From Dehalococcoidia bacterium UBA1151 (GTDB lineage Bacteria; Chloroflexota; Dehalococcoidia; Lucifugimonadales; Lucifugimonadaceae), in assembly GCA_002311865.1 (NCBI GenBank), contig DBZV01000196.1, positions 15,877 to 26,460 of the forward strand: a stretch of DNA of 10,584 nt. The letters are read 5' to 3'. Positions within the stretch are counted from its first letter, which is position 1; every line of letters starts with the position of its first letter. The translations under genes and the position numbers were made by a program. Positions 1 to 6,513 of the stretch are shown here, one piece after another. A model generated the notes under the pieces. The model ran no database searches. It worked only from the letters and a program-made list of their open reading frames with translations, and was not told the DNA's origin.

Positions 1-137
1 CCTCTATCGAACGGAATGTGCTTCTGGAGGGTCTGAAGGAATGTTAACCCCAGGTCCTCAACGCCAAGCCCGGATACCCCTATGCGAGAGATATCGCACA
101 GCAACTCCATCTCGTTTTTTTGAGTTGATTCAGGCAT
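1..137 (-). CDS. N-terminal fragment of a GAF-like sensor or regulator protein (runs off left edge)
   Basis: An open minus-strand frame starts at the ATG complementary to 135-137 and stays open for 45 codons to the window edge. It begins MPESTQKNEMELLCDISRI and ends in LQTLQKHIPFDR. The amphipathic helix followed by an I-P-F-D-R motif is how many GAF domains begin, just before their first strand, in two-component kinases, diguanylate cyclases and LuxR-type regulators. An in-frame second ATG lies at 108-110; I prefer the first because the frame is continuous and it gives a normal short leader, although neither start has a strong ribosome binding site. It lies downstream of and in the same direction as the FAD oxidoreductase, 110 bases after that gene's stop, so it may have its own promoter. 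The family assignment rests only on this short N-terminus; the effector domain lies outside the window. Confidence 0.55.
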   Translation of the reverse strand, partial: MPESTQKNEMELLCDISRIGVSGLGVEDLGLTFLQTLQKHIPFDR

Positions 138-247
138 AACGAGGACCGAGATTATTCATTGTGGCTTTAGGGGGTATTAGTACGGGGGCATTTTGTGCGG
201 GCGTGGATATTTGGTTCCAACCTTTGGGCCGCACCGGTTGACTCAGA

Positions 248-1420
248 CTAAACCATTACCCGGAACGTTGTCTGAGGCATGTTCAAGTCGTTTTCAGCGA
301 AACGATTCATCCTCAGCGACGTTATGTCGATGCTTGTCGACTGGCCCTCGAGCATCAACTCTGCCATCGCAGTGCCCACTGCTGGAGAGAGCTTGTACCC
401 GTGGCCACTGAAGCCTGTGCAGATGTACATGCCATCGATTCCATCCACCGCATCCATGATGGGGTGTGAGTCTGGCGTCTCCGTGTAGAGGCCCGCGTAG
501 CCGTGGGTGTATTCGGCGTCTTCAATCGCAGGAATTCGGGCAGATAGTCGAGACCAGACGTCGTAGAGGTAGTCCATCGACGCGCCGCTGCGGTAGTTGT
601 CTGGATCGGCATCGTGGACGACGTTGCCGTTGCCCACGAGGGTGAGGTCAGCGGCTTCGGGTCGGAAGTATGTGAGGTTCGCCATATCCGCGCCGCCGGG
701 GTGGAACGGGATACTCTCCAGGTTCCGTTTCAGTATGAAAACCTCGTGGCGGGTGGCTTTGAGTGGGAGGTCGATTCCTTGCTCCATCATGAATTTGGCT
801 GACCACGGGCCCGTAGCGACGATGGCATTGCCGCAGATAATCGTTTCGCCATCAACAACGACGGACTCAACGCGATCGTTGACCACGTTGATTCCCATTA
901 CTTTCTTCTCAAGCTCTGCCTGCGCGCCCAGTGCCCGTGCGGCGGTGACCCAGCCGATGGCGGACCCAGAGGGATCGCCGTAGCCGGACTCTGGCTCGTA
1001 GGCGACCGTCTCATCATCTCCAACGACGAATGATGGAGCAATTTCGAGCGCTTCTTCCCGTGAGATCAGCGAGACGTTCACGCCGCACGATTTTTGCATC
1101 TCGATGTTTGATTCAAACGTTGTGGCATATTCCGGGCTGGAGAAGGCCATGAATCCTGTGAGGGTCCAACCTGCATCCCCGTGGCCGACCACGTCGGACC
1201 AGTTGCGCCATGTGTCGAGCGACTCCCATGAGAGGCGGGTATTGACCTCGGTTGAGTAGTGCATCCGAATAACGCCTGAGGAGCGGCCGGTTGAGCCGAA
1301 GCCGAGTGTGCCCTGCTCGAGCATCAGCGCTGTGCCAGCGCGGCGCTTTCCGAGCTGGAAGAGGATGCTGGCGCCCATAACGCCGCCGCCGATCACTATG
1401 TAGTCGAAACTTCTGGTCAT
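248..1420 (-). CDS. FAD-dependent oxidoreductase, DAO family (sarcosine oxidase beta/dimethylglycine dehydrogenase-like)
   Basis: This 390-residue soluble flavoprotein of the D-amino-acid oxidase (DAO) fold probably oxidises a C-N bond of an amino acid or N-methylated amine. The FAD-binding Rossmann motif is at the N-terminus (IVIGGGVMGAS, G11-G16) with the ribose-binding acid E35 in MLEQ. The STGRSSG stretch at 43-49 is where this family contacts or covalently attaches FAD; no His or Cys is visible there, so the flavin is probably non-covalent. ATGPWS at 202-207 is the second FAD contact, and TPDSHPI (315-321) plus GFSGHGYKLSPAVG (336-349) form the C-terminal FAD-binding end typical of sarcosine oxidase-like members. 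Length is normal for a single-subunit member. The start is the ATG at 1418-1420; the upstream sequence has only a distant A-rich AAAGG. The 452-bp repeat-filled gap upstream makes cotranscription with garR uncertain. The exact substrate cannot be read from sequence. Confidence 0.88.
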   Translation of the reverse strand: MTRSFDYIVIGGGVMGASILFQLGKRRAGTALMLEQGTLGFGSTGRSSGVIRMHYSTEVNTRLSWESLDTWRNWSDVVGHGDAGWTLTGFMAFSSPEYATTFESNIEMQKSCGVNVSLISREEALEIAPSFVVGDDETVAYEPESGYGDPSGSAIGWVTAARALGAQAELEKKVMGINVVNDRVESVVVDGETIICGNAIVATGPWSAKFMMEQGIDLPLKATRHEVFILKRNLESIPFHPGGADMANLTYFRPEAADLTLVGNGNVVHDADPDNYRSGASMDYLYDVWSRLSARIPAIEDAEYTHGYAGLYTETPDSHPIMDAVDGIDGMYICTGFSGHGYKLSPAVGTAMAELMLEGQSTSIDITSLRMNRFAENDLNMPQTTFRVMV

Positions 1421-1518
1421 ATGTGGGGAGGGCCTTTTTTTGGGAGCGCGGGGATCAGGGGGTGGTGCGGCCTATGCTATGGCATCTATACGATCTGGCG
1501 ATGGTGGGAAGTCGTCAG

Positions 1519-1562
1519 ACGATCGAGGGGCAGATTTCAAACCTGCCCCTACGAATGATCGT
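1519..1562. repeat. REP-like inverted repeat
   Basis: Perfect 8-bp arms AGGGGCAG (1526-1533) and CTGCCCCT (1543-1550) enclose a partly self-complementary ATTTCAAAC centre, in which TTT can also pair with AAA. An outer pair, ACGATC (1519-1524) and GATCGT (1557-1562), is also complementary. This GGGGCAGGTTT/AAACCTGCCCC type of palindrome looks like a dispersed repetitive extragenic element; there is no T-tract to make it an intrinsic terminator. Assignment to a genome-wide family is inference from one copy. Confidence 0.55.
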
Positions 1563-1571
1563 GGCCTCAAG

Positions 1572-1614
1572 CAGACGCGATAACGGCCCGGATATTCGGG
1601 CTGCTAGCGTGGTT
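1572..1614. repeat. Diverged palindrome, copy A of a repeated pair
   Basis: This segment aligns without gaps, at a constant offset of 241 bases, to 1813-1855, with about 80 percent identity. It shares the core CGGCCCGGAT and the flanking CAGACGCG and GCGTGG. It still folds as a hairpin centred at 1593/1594, but with two mismatched pairs and some G-U pairs. One position, 1581/1606, is T-A where copy B has A-T, a compensatory change. Confidence 0.6.
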
Positions 1615-1646
1615 ATAAGCCCCACAGATCGACCCCCTCCGCAAAA

Positions 1647-1788
1647 ATTGTCATCCTGGGCGGTTCCGCGACCGGGATCTCAGCTTTGCACTCTGCGAAG
1701 TGCGATCAGCCAACCTCACCCTTCAGTCGCGGCCGCCCCGCGTTCAACGCTGAGAGCCCGCGGGCCGAAGCGGCCGCAGGATGACAAT
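1647..1788. mobile_element. MITE-like element with 12-bp terminal inverted repeats
   Basis: ATTGTCATCCTG at 1647-1658 is matched exactly by its reverse complement CAGGATGACAAT at 1777-1788, bounding 142 bases. Similarity between the arms continues inward imperfectly: CGGGATCTCAGC on the left against the complement of GCTGAGAGCCCGCG on the right. A smaller internal hairpin, GCACT-CTGCGA-AGTGC, sits in the left half. There is no coding capacity and I see no clear target-site duplication. Such size and structure fit a non-autonomous miniature element or a large bacterial palindromic repeat whose ends read GTCATCCTG. It lies between the two palindrome copies. Confidence 0.6.
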
Positions 1789-1812
1789 ATTCGATGTCCC
1801 TGCTCCCAGTGT

Positions 1813-1855
1813 CAGACGCGCAAGCGGCCCGGATTTCCGGGCCGCTTGCGTGGCT
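1813..1855. repeat. Near-perfect long palindrome, copy B, just downstream of garR
   Basis: Arms 1819-1833 and 1836-1850 are perfect reverse complements of 15 bases with only TT between them (core CGGCCCGGA TT TCCGGGCCG); a realistic RNA hairpin would have a 12-13-bp stem and a 4-6-nt loop. It begins 18 bases after the garR stop on the minus strand, where it could stop transcription or protect the mRNA 3' end. No T-tract follows on either strand, so it is not a canonical intrinsic terminator. It is a sister of the palindrome at 1572-1614. Confidence 0.65.
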
Positions 1856-1872
1856 ATCAATCTCTGGCAGTC

Positions 1873-2763
1873 CTAGAACTTCTCGACTTCTACCCCTGCG
1901 TTTTCCTCTACGTAGTGGAGGATGCCGCTGTGGTCTTCTTTGCCGTAGCCCTTCTCGACGAGTGAGGTTAGGACCTGCTGCAAATTCGCGGTTACCGGAA
2001 GAGAGATGCCCAGTTCTCGGGCTGTCTCCATGGCGTTGTTGATGTCTTTCTGGTGCAGCTCAATTCGGAAACCAGCGGTGAAGTTGCGTTCGTACATCAT
2101 GGGACCTTTGGCGTTCATGACGTTGCTACCGGCAAGTCCGCCCTTGATCGCGTTGACCACGGTTTCCGGGTTCACGCCTGCTTTTGTCGCCAGCGCCAGC
2201 GCTTCAGCAAGGCCGTGGATGTTGGCGCCCACGACAATCTGGTTGGCCAGCTTGGTAACGTTGCCGGCGCCAACCTCGCCGCAGAGGACGGAAGTCTTTC
2301 CGACGATGTCGAATATTGGCTTGGCCCGCTCGAATAGATCGGCGTTGCCGCCGACCATGATTGCGAGGTCGCCTGAGATTGCGAACGGTTCGCCGCCGGA
2401 AACTGGAGCGTCGATGAAGCCGATGCCTTCCTTTTCACACGCCTCGCCGATTCGCTGCGAGACGCCGGGCGCAATGGAGCTCATGTCCACGATCAGGTCA
2501 CCGGGTGATGCGCCTTCCAGCGCGCCGCCTTCGCCGGCGATGGCGGCTTCAGCCTGTGGGCCATCCTGGACCATGGTGATGATGATCTCTGAGTTGGAGG
2601 CCACTTCTGCGCATGAGGCTGCTGCTGATCCGCCAGCCTCAACAACCGGCTCGATTGCTTCCGGAAATACGTCAAAGGCAATCACTTCATGCCCGGCGTT
2701 GATTATGTTGATGGCCATGGGGCGGCCCATGATTCCAAGGCCGATGAAGCCTACCTTTATCAT
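1873..2763 (-). CDS. garR: Tartronate semialdehyde reductase / 3-hydroxyisobutyrate dehydrogenase family
   Basis: This NAD(P)-dependent beta-hydroxyacid dehydrogenase has 296 residues, the usual length. The GarR/GlxR branch reduces 2-hydroxy-3-oxopropanoate (tartronate semialdehyde) to D-glycerate in glyoxylate and sugar-acid use. The Rossmann motif GLGIMG is at 8-13 and the substrate-binding signature DAPVSGGEP at 118-126. The catalytic lysine is K171 in GAGNVTKLANQ, with N174, and a second conserved lysine is K239 in ELHQKD. The stretches LATKAGVNPE, IKGGLAGS and the C-terminal DHSG resemble E. coli GarR more than mammalian-type HIBADH, so I favour that activity, but 3-hydroxyisobutyrate or another beta-hydroxyacid cannot be excluded. 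The start is fixed by a strong GGAGG six bases upstream. It lies 124 bases after the ferredoxin reductase gene on the same strand, and a large palindrome follows the stop. Confidence 0.88.
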   Translation of the reverse strand: MIKVGFIGLGIMGRPMAINIINAGHEVIAFDVFPEAIEPVVEAGGSAAASCAEVASNSEIIITMVQDGPQAEAAIAGEGGALEGASPGDLIVDMSSIAPGVSQRIGEACEKEGIGFIDAPVSGGEPFAISGDLAIMVGGNADLFERAKPIFDIVGKTSVLCGEVGAGNVTKLANQIVVGANIHGLAEALALATKAGVNPETVVNAIKGGLAGSNVMNAKGPMMYERNFTAGFRIELHQKDINNAMETARELGISLPVTANLQQVLTSLVEKGYGKEDHSGILHYVEENAGVEVEKF

Positions 2764-2769
2764 TGTTTT

Positions 2770-2774
2770 CCTCC
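2770..2774 (-). promoter_or_regulatory. Ribosome binding site of garR
   Basis: On the minus strand the sequence reads GGAGG, six bases before the ATG at 2761-2763. It is the best Shine-Dalgarno match in the window and decides the start of this gene. Confidence 0.65.
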
Positions 2775-2887
2775 GCGGTTGATTCGATTTCGCTCAGAGC
2801 ATGCCAATTGTGGCGTGTCTGCTTTCAAACATTAATTTGGAGTGGTCAGGATACTACCCCTGGGTTCCTGGGAAGATGGCAGGCGAA

Positions 2888-3640
2888 CTAATCGTCGTCC
2901 TTCCAGAATCGCTCTTCGGTGTAGGCGTAGCCGGTATCGGTCAGCTTTTCACGCAGGTCTTCGATCATTCCGGGATGTCCGCAGGCGTAGACGATGGTGT
3001 CTTCGGGGCGGATCTTGGCGTCCTTCAGGTAGTCGACCACGAGGTTGTTGATTCGGCCTTTTGCACCTGTCCAGGAGCTGTTGCGCGCCTCATCTGGTCG
3101 GCTGACTGACGGGAAGAAGGTGATCTCCGGGTGTGATTCGGCCAGTTCGTTGAGCTCTTCGTCGTATCCGAATTCGTCGAAGTATGAAGCCCCTTCCAGG
3201 AGATAAAACTTATCGCCGCCCCGTGGTGGGGTTTCAAGATATTGGCGGATCATGCTTATGTACGGAGTGACGCCGGTGACGGTGGAGACCATCACGTGGT
3301 TTTTGTAGTCCGGCTCAAAGACAAACAGGCCCTTCGCTCTTGGGCGAATGCTGACCTCGTCGCCAACTGTCAGTTTGTGGAGCAGTGGTGTTAGCTCACC
3401 GTAGGGGAGCGGTATGTACTCAACAAATAGTTCGATCTCATCTTCGCTTGGCGCCGATGCGATTGAGTACGGCCGCTCTATGCCCTGGTAGCCGATGGTG
3501 CAGTACTGGCCGGGTTTGAACGGAAATCGGTCGGCAGGTATCAGCCAGATCTTGAATAGATCATCAGTCAGATCGATTCGGCGACTAATTACGGCCGAGG
3601 AAAAACGGCCCCTAAGAATTGGATCTGCTTGTTGCGTCAT
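2888..3640 (-). CDS. Ferredoxin/flavodoxin--NADP+ reductase, bacterial Fpr type
   Basis: This 250-residue soluble flavoprotein transfers electrons between NADPH and ferredoxin or flavodoxin. The N-terminal FAD-binding barrel carries the family signature RPYSIAS at 56-62, followed by GELTPLLHKL and VGDEV (81-95). The NADP-binding domain starts with HVMVSTVTGVTPYISMI (115-131), and YACGHPGMIEDLREKL (218-233) is the usual nicotinamide-side motif. The chain ends in ERFWKDDD; an aromatic close to the C-terminus that stacks on the flavin is normal, and here W246 is followed by an acidic tail. Length matches short bacterial Fpr proteins rather than plant FNR. The start ATG at 3638-3640 has a GAGGGG only two bases upstream. 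It is divergent from the malic enzyme gene, with garR 124 bases downstream. The likely role is to supply reduced ferredoxin/flavodoxin or NADPH. Confidence 0.88.
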   Translation of the reverse strand: MTQQADPILRGRFSSAVISRRIDLTDDLFKIWLIPADRFPFKPGQYCTIGYQGIERPYSIASAPSEDEIELFVEYIPLPYGELTPLLHKLTVGDEVSIRPRAKGLFVFEPDYKNHVMVSTVTGVTPYISMIRQYLETPPRGGDKFYLLEGASYFDEFGYDEELNELAESHPEITFFPSVSRPDEARNSSWTGAKGRINNLVVDYLKDAKIRPEDTIVYACGHPGMIEDLREKLTDTGYAYTEERFWKDDD

Positions 3641-3678
3641 GTCCCCTCAGAACGGTTTGAGATCAGGCGTCAGGCGTT

Positions 3679-3706
3679 TTGACAACGAAATGTCGTGCGA
3701 AATAGT
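3679..3706 (+). promoter_or_regulatory. Candidate sigma-70-type promoter for the malic enzyme gene
   Basis: A perfect TTGACA at 3679-3684 is followed, after 16 bases, by AATAGT at 3701-3706, which matches four of six positions of the -10 consensus. It would leave a 5' leader of about 150 bases. It is plausible from position, but a hexamer match alone is weak evidence. Confidence 0.3.
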
Positions 3707-3847
3707 AACGGGATTCGTCTTTCAGAGGAACCTTAGATCGCGAAAGTACGTACTCAATTTACCTGTTTCGCGGTAATCTGCGGTTGTAAACTCCGGGCAG
3801 TTTCAAATTGGCGCTTCGGGTGATGCCGATTTAGAAGACTACAGCGC

Positions 3848-3852
3848 AAGGA
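3848..3852 (+). promoter_or_regulatory. Ribosome binding site of the malic enzyme gene
   Basis: AAGGA stands eight bases before the ATG at 3861 and supports that start, which in turn places the ACT domain inside the protein. Confidence 0.6.
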
Positions 3853-3860
3853 TTTAACAG

Positions 3861-5315
3861 ATGCCGAGAACCTCTCAGGGCGTCGCATATAGCTTGACGA
3901 TACGAGCCGAGTACGAAAATAGGCCCGGAATGCTGGGCAAGATTACTTCCGTTATCGGTGGCGCCGAAGGCAGCATTGACGCGCTGGACGTGGTTTCAGT
4001 GCGGAACGGGCACATGACGCGTGACGTCACGGTCCTTGCATCGGACGTAGAGCACGGGAATGCCATCCTGAAGGCAGTGCGCGCAATGGATGGCGTGAAG
4101 ATCATCAATGTGTCTGACCCAACTTTCCTCCTTCATTTGCAGGGCAAGATTGAGGTAACCAGTCGGGTTCCGGTGGAGACCCGCAACGATCTATCGATGG
4201 CCTACACGCCCGGCGTTGGCCGTGTTTGCATGGCAATTCATGATGAGCCAGAGGCAGTGTGGTCGCTCACAAGCAAGGCGCATACCGTCGCGGTGGTTAC
4301 GGATGGGACTGCTGTTCTGGGTCTGGGTGATATTGGCCCGGAAGCCGCTATGCCAGTGATGGAAGGCAAGGCGGTTCTGTTCAAGGAGTTTGGCGGCGTT
4401 GATGCGTGGCCAATTTGTTTGGACACCAAAGACACTGAAGAGATCATCAGTATCGTCAAAGCGATCGCGCCCGGTTTTGGCGGCATCAACCTTGAAGATA
4501 TAAGTGCCCCACGATGTTTTGAGATTGAAGATCGTCTGAAGGAAGAGCTGGATATTCCGGTGTTCCACGATGACCAGCATGGAACCGCGGTTGTTGTGCT
4601 GGCCGGTCTCATCAATGCTCTAAAGGTCGTGGATAAGAAGCCGGAAGATATCAGCGTTGTTCTAGCCGGTGTTGGCGCGGCCGGTACAGCGTGCGCCAGG
4701 GTATTGATGCGCTACGGGATCAAAGACATTGTTGGGTTTGACCGCGGCGGAGCGCTGCACAAGGAGCGTGACTTTTCCGACAACAAGTACAAGAAGTGGT
4801 TTGCTGAGAACACCAACCCGAGGAATCTCTCCGGCGATATGCGTGAGTGCATGGTCGGAGCCGATTTCTTCCTTGGGCTTGCTGGCCCTGGCCTTCTGAC
4901 TACAGAAGATGTCGCAGTAATGTGCGACGATGCAATCGTGTTCGCGCTCGCAAATCCAACCCCGGAGATCTATCCGGAAGAGGTGCCGCCTAACGTGCGC
5001 GTTATGGCTACCGGACGAAGCGACTACCCGAACCAGATCAACAATGTCCTGTGCTTCCCTGGCCTGTTCAGAGGCGTGTTGGACGTTCGGGCAAGTGAGA
5101 TCAATGAGCAGATGATTGTGGCCGCAGCGCAGGCAATCGCCGGGTCAATTCCTGAGAACAACCTCAGCGAAGACTTCATCATTCCAAATGTGTTCGATAA
5201 GTCGGTGCCACGCAGCATCGCGCGGGATGTGGCCGCTGTTGCGCACGAAACTGGTGTGGCCCGTCGGTCCCGTCGTCGAGACACGCGGACGTACTCCCCA
5301 TTCAAGATCAGGTAA
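3861..5315 (+). CDS. NAD(P)-dependent malic enzyme with N-terminal ACT domain
   Basis: This enzyme decarboxylates L-malate to pyruvate and CO2 with reduction of NAD(P)+. Residues 10-85 form an ACT domain (YSLTIRAEYENRPGMLGKIT, the RPGMLG turn being typical), a ligand-binding module usually used for allosteric control by amino acids. The catalytic part follows. Y115 in AYTPGVG is the catalytic tyrosine and K170 in MEGKAVLFKEFGG the likely catalytic lysine. E212-D213 (NLEDI) and D237-D238 (HDDQHGTA) bind the divalent metal. GAGVGAAG near 270-275 is the Rossmann loop. Late motifs ALANPTPEI and ATGRSDYPNQINNVLCFPG are standard for short bacterial malic enzymes. Cofactor choice is not certain from sequence. 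At 484 residues it is a typical ~400-residue enzyme plus ACT and a basic tail (RRSRRRDTR, 469-477). A DAO-family oxidoreductase gene follows after 79 bases. Confidence 0.9.
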   Translation: MPRTSQGVAYSLTIRAEYENRPGMLGKITSVIGGAEGSIDALDVVSVRNGHMTRDVTVLASDVEHGNAILKAVRAMDGVKIINVSDPTFLLHLQGKIEVTSRVPVETRNDLSMAYTPGVGRVCMAIHDEPEAVWSLTSKAHTVAVVTDGTAVLGLGDIGPEAAMPVMEGKAVLFKEFGGVDAWPICLDTKDTEEIISIVKAIAPGFGGINLEDISAPRCFEIEDRLKEELDIPVFHDDQHGTAVVVLAGLINALKVVDKKPEDISVVLAGVGAAGTACARVLMRYGIKDIVGFDRGGALHKERDFSDNKYKKWFAENTNPRNLSGDMRECMVGADFFLGLAGPGLLTTEDVAVMCDDAIVFALANPTPEIYPEEVPPNVRVMATGRSDYPNQINNVLCFPGLFRGVLDVRASEINEQMIVAAAQAIAGSIPENNLSEDFIIPNVFDKSVPRSIARDVAAVAHETGVARRSRRRDTRTYSPFKIR

Positions 5316-5394
5316 AAACAAGCTAAGATCGCCATTCAGCACGGGTTGAGATACGGACACGATCGAACGGAACATGGCTCCCCGGCCTGGGTGA

Positions 5395-6513
5395 ATGGCA
5401 AAAACTTCTGATGTAGTGGTCCTTGGTGGTGGAGTGGTTGGATGCGCCGCCGCTTATTACATCGCGGGAGAAGGCCTCTCAGTCACCGTGATTGAGCGCG
5501 ACTCGATTGCCAGCCATGCGTCTGGATTCGCTTACGGTGGCCTGACGCCGGTGATGGGCGTGTACATAGATGATCCACTGGTCCCACTTTCGCAGCACGC
5601 CGATGATCTGCACGGTGAGCTTGCGGAAGTGCTCCCCGCCGATACGGGCGTGGATACCGAGTATCGCGACAAGCCAAGCCTGACACTTGCGATCACGGAA
5701 GATGAAATACCCGAGATCAAGACGCTCTACGACTGGCTCACAGAGCATCATGCGGCAGACGTGGATTGGCTGGAGGGAGCGGATCTTCTCACTGAGGAGC
5801 CACGGCTCAGCCCGGAGATCCCCGTTGGGATGTTTACCGATCTTTCTCACGAGGTGGAGCCGTATAAGTTCACGCTTGCCCTTGCGACCGGTTCAGAGCA
5901 CAGGGGCGTGGTTTTCGAGAACGCCGAGGTCACCGGGCTGAGAATTGGCGCCGACGGCGGCATTGAGGGCGTAGATACAACCGGCGATTCGTACGACACC
6001 GAGGATGTGGTGGTTGCGATTGGGCCATGGTCAGCTGCGGCGGGTGAGTGGGCGGGGGTGAAAATTCCTATATCACCGCTCAAGGGCGAGATACTGCGGC
6101 TTGCCGCGCCGGGTGACCCGCTTGCAATTTCCATGTCCTGGAAGGGTAACTACGCCACGACCAAGCCAGACGGGCTCCTCTGGGCTGGCACCACCGAGGT
6201 AGAGGCCGGATTCGACGAGAGTGTGACCACAGACGGACGCGATCAGATCATGGAGGCGCTGGTTGGAGTGCTTCCGTACCTCGCGGATGCCAGGCTCTCT
6301 CGCCAGACTGCGTGTCTGAGGCCTGTTGCACCGGACGGTCTACCTATCCTGGGACCAGTTGGCGATATTCCTGGCCTGTGGATTGCAACTGGAACCGGTC
6401 GCAAGGGGATCCTGCTGGGACCGGGAATGGGGCAGGTAATCTCTGATCTCATCGTTGGGAAAATTCCCGCAATTGATGTTGGGCCACTCTCGCTCGACAG
6501 GTTTGCGGAGTAG
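5395..6513 (+). CDS. FAD-dependent oxidoreductase, DAO family (glycine oxidase ThiO-like)
   Basis: This 372-residue DAO-fold flavoenzyme probably oxidises glycine, another amino acid or an N-methyl amino acid to the imine. VVLGGGVVGCA (G11-G16) binds FAD, with E34 in VIERDS. The SHASGFAYGGL segment (40-50) contacts the isoalloxazine; AIGPWSA is at 208-214. The C-terminal block ACLRPVAPDGLPILG (306-320), with R309 in the substrate-arginine position, and ATGTGRKGILLGPGMG (331-346) resembles glycine oxidase ThiO and D-amino-acid dehydrogenases; the chain ends in the usual SLDRF. It is only distantly similar to the other DAO protein in this window, so this is not a recent duplication. The start at 5395 immediately follows the stop of a six-codon frame (ATG at 5374) and lacks a spaced Shine-Dalgarno. 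It is probably cotranscribed with the malic enzyme gene upstream. No thiamine gene is nearby, so a thiazole role is not supported. Confidence 0.85.
   Translation: MAKTSDVVVLGGGVVGCAAAYYIAGEGLSVTVIERDSIASHASGFAYGGLTPVMGVYIDDPLVPLSQHADDLHGELAEVLPADTGVDTEYRDKPSLTLAITEDEIPEIKTLYDWLTEHHAADVDWLEGADLLTEEPRLSPEIPVGMFTDLSHEVEPYKFTLALATGSEHRGVVFENAEVTGLRIGADGGIEGVDTTGDSYDTEDVVVAIGPWSAAAGEWAGVKIPISPLKGEILRLAAPGDPLAISMSWKGNYATTKPDGLLWAGTTEVEAGFDESVTTDGRDQIMEALVGVLPYLADARLSRQTACLRPVAPDGLPILGPVGDIPGLWIATGTGRKGILLGPGMGQVISDLIVGKIPAIDVGPLSLDRFAE

Larger units (their letters stand above)
1421..1872. other. Repeat-rich intergenic region without a gene
   Basis: These 452 bases lie between the start of the DAO-family oxidoreductase and the stop of garR, both on the minus strand. 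A plus-strand open frame crosses them, but it reads through several inverted repeats, has no recognisable protein features and runs into the garR gene antisense, so I do not call it. Four palindromic structures are present: a hairpin at 1519-1562, a degenerate palindrome at 1572-1614, an element with terminal inverted repeats at 1647-1788, and a near-perfect palindrome at 1813-1855. The promoter of the oxidoreductase gene must lie here if it is not read from garR, but I found no convincing -35/-10 pair. Confidence 0.7.
3641..3860. promoter_or_regulatory. Divergent intergenic region between ferredoxin reductase and malic enzyme
   Basis: These 220 bases separate two start codons facing away from each other, so promoters for both genes are expected here. 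I can point to a candidate for the plus strand only (3679-3706). No clear operator palindrome or riboswitch fold was found by eye. Confidence 0.5.

Noticed and set aside
1819..1850. Intrinsic terminator for garR
   Set aside because: The stem is strong and well placed, but no T-tract follows on either strand, so I list it as a repeat rather than a terminator.
1647..1855. CRISPR array or attachment site
   Set aside because: The repeats are inverted or only paired, with no regular spacing and no cas, integrase or tRNA sequence nearby.
1423..1965. 180-codon plus-strand open frame through the repeat region
   Set aside because: It crosses several palindromes, has no domain-like features or ribosome binding site, and overlaps garR antisense; it reads as chance coding in GC-rich repeats.
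2006..2782. 258-codon plus-strand frame opposite garR
   Set aside because: It is an antisense shadow of a clearly conserved dehydrogenase and is rich in Ser/Pro/Met as expected from reverse-frame reading.
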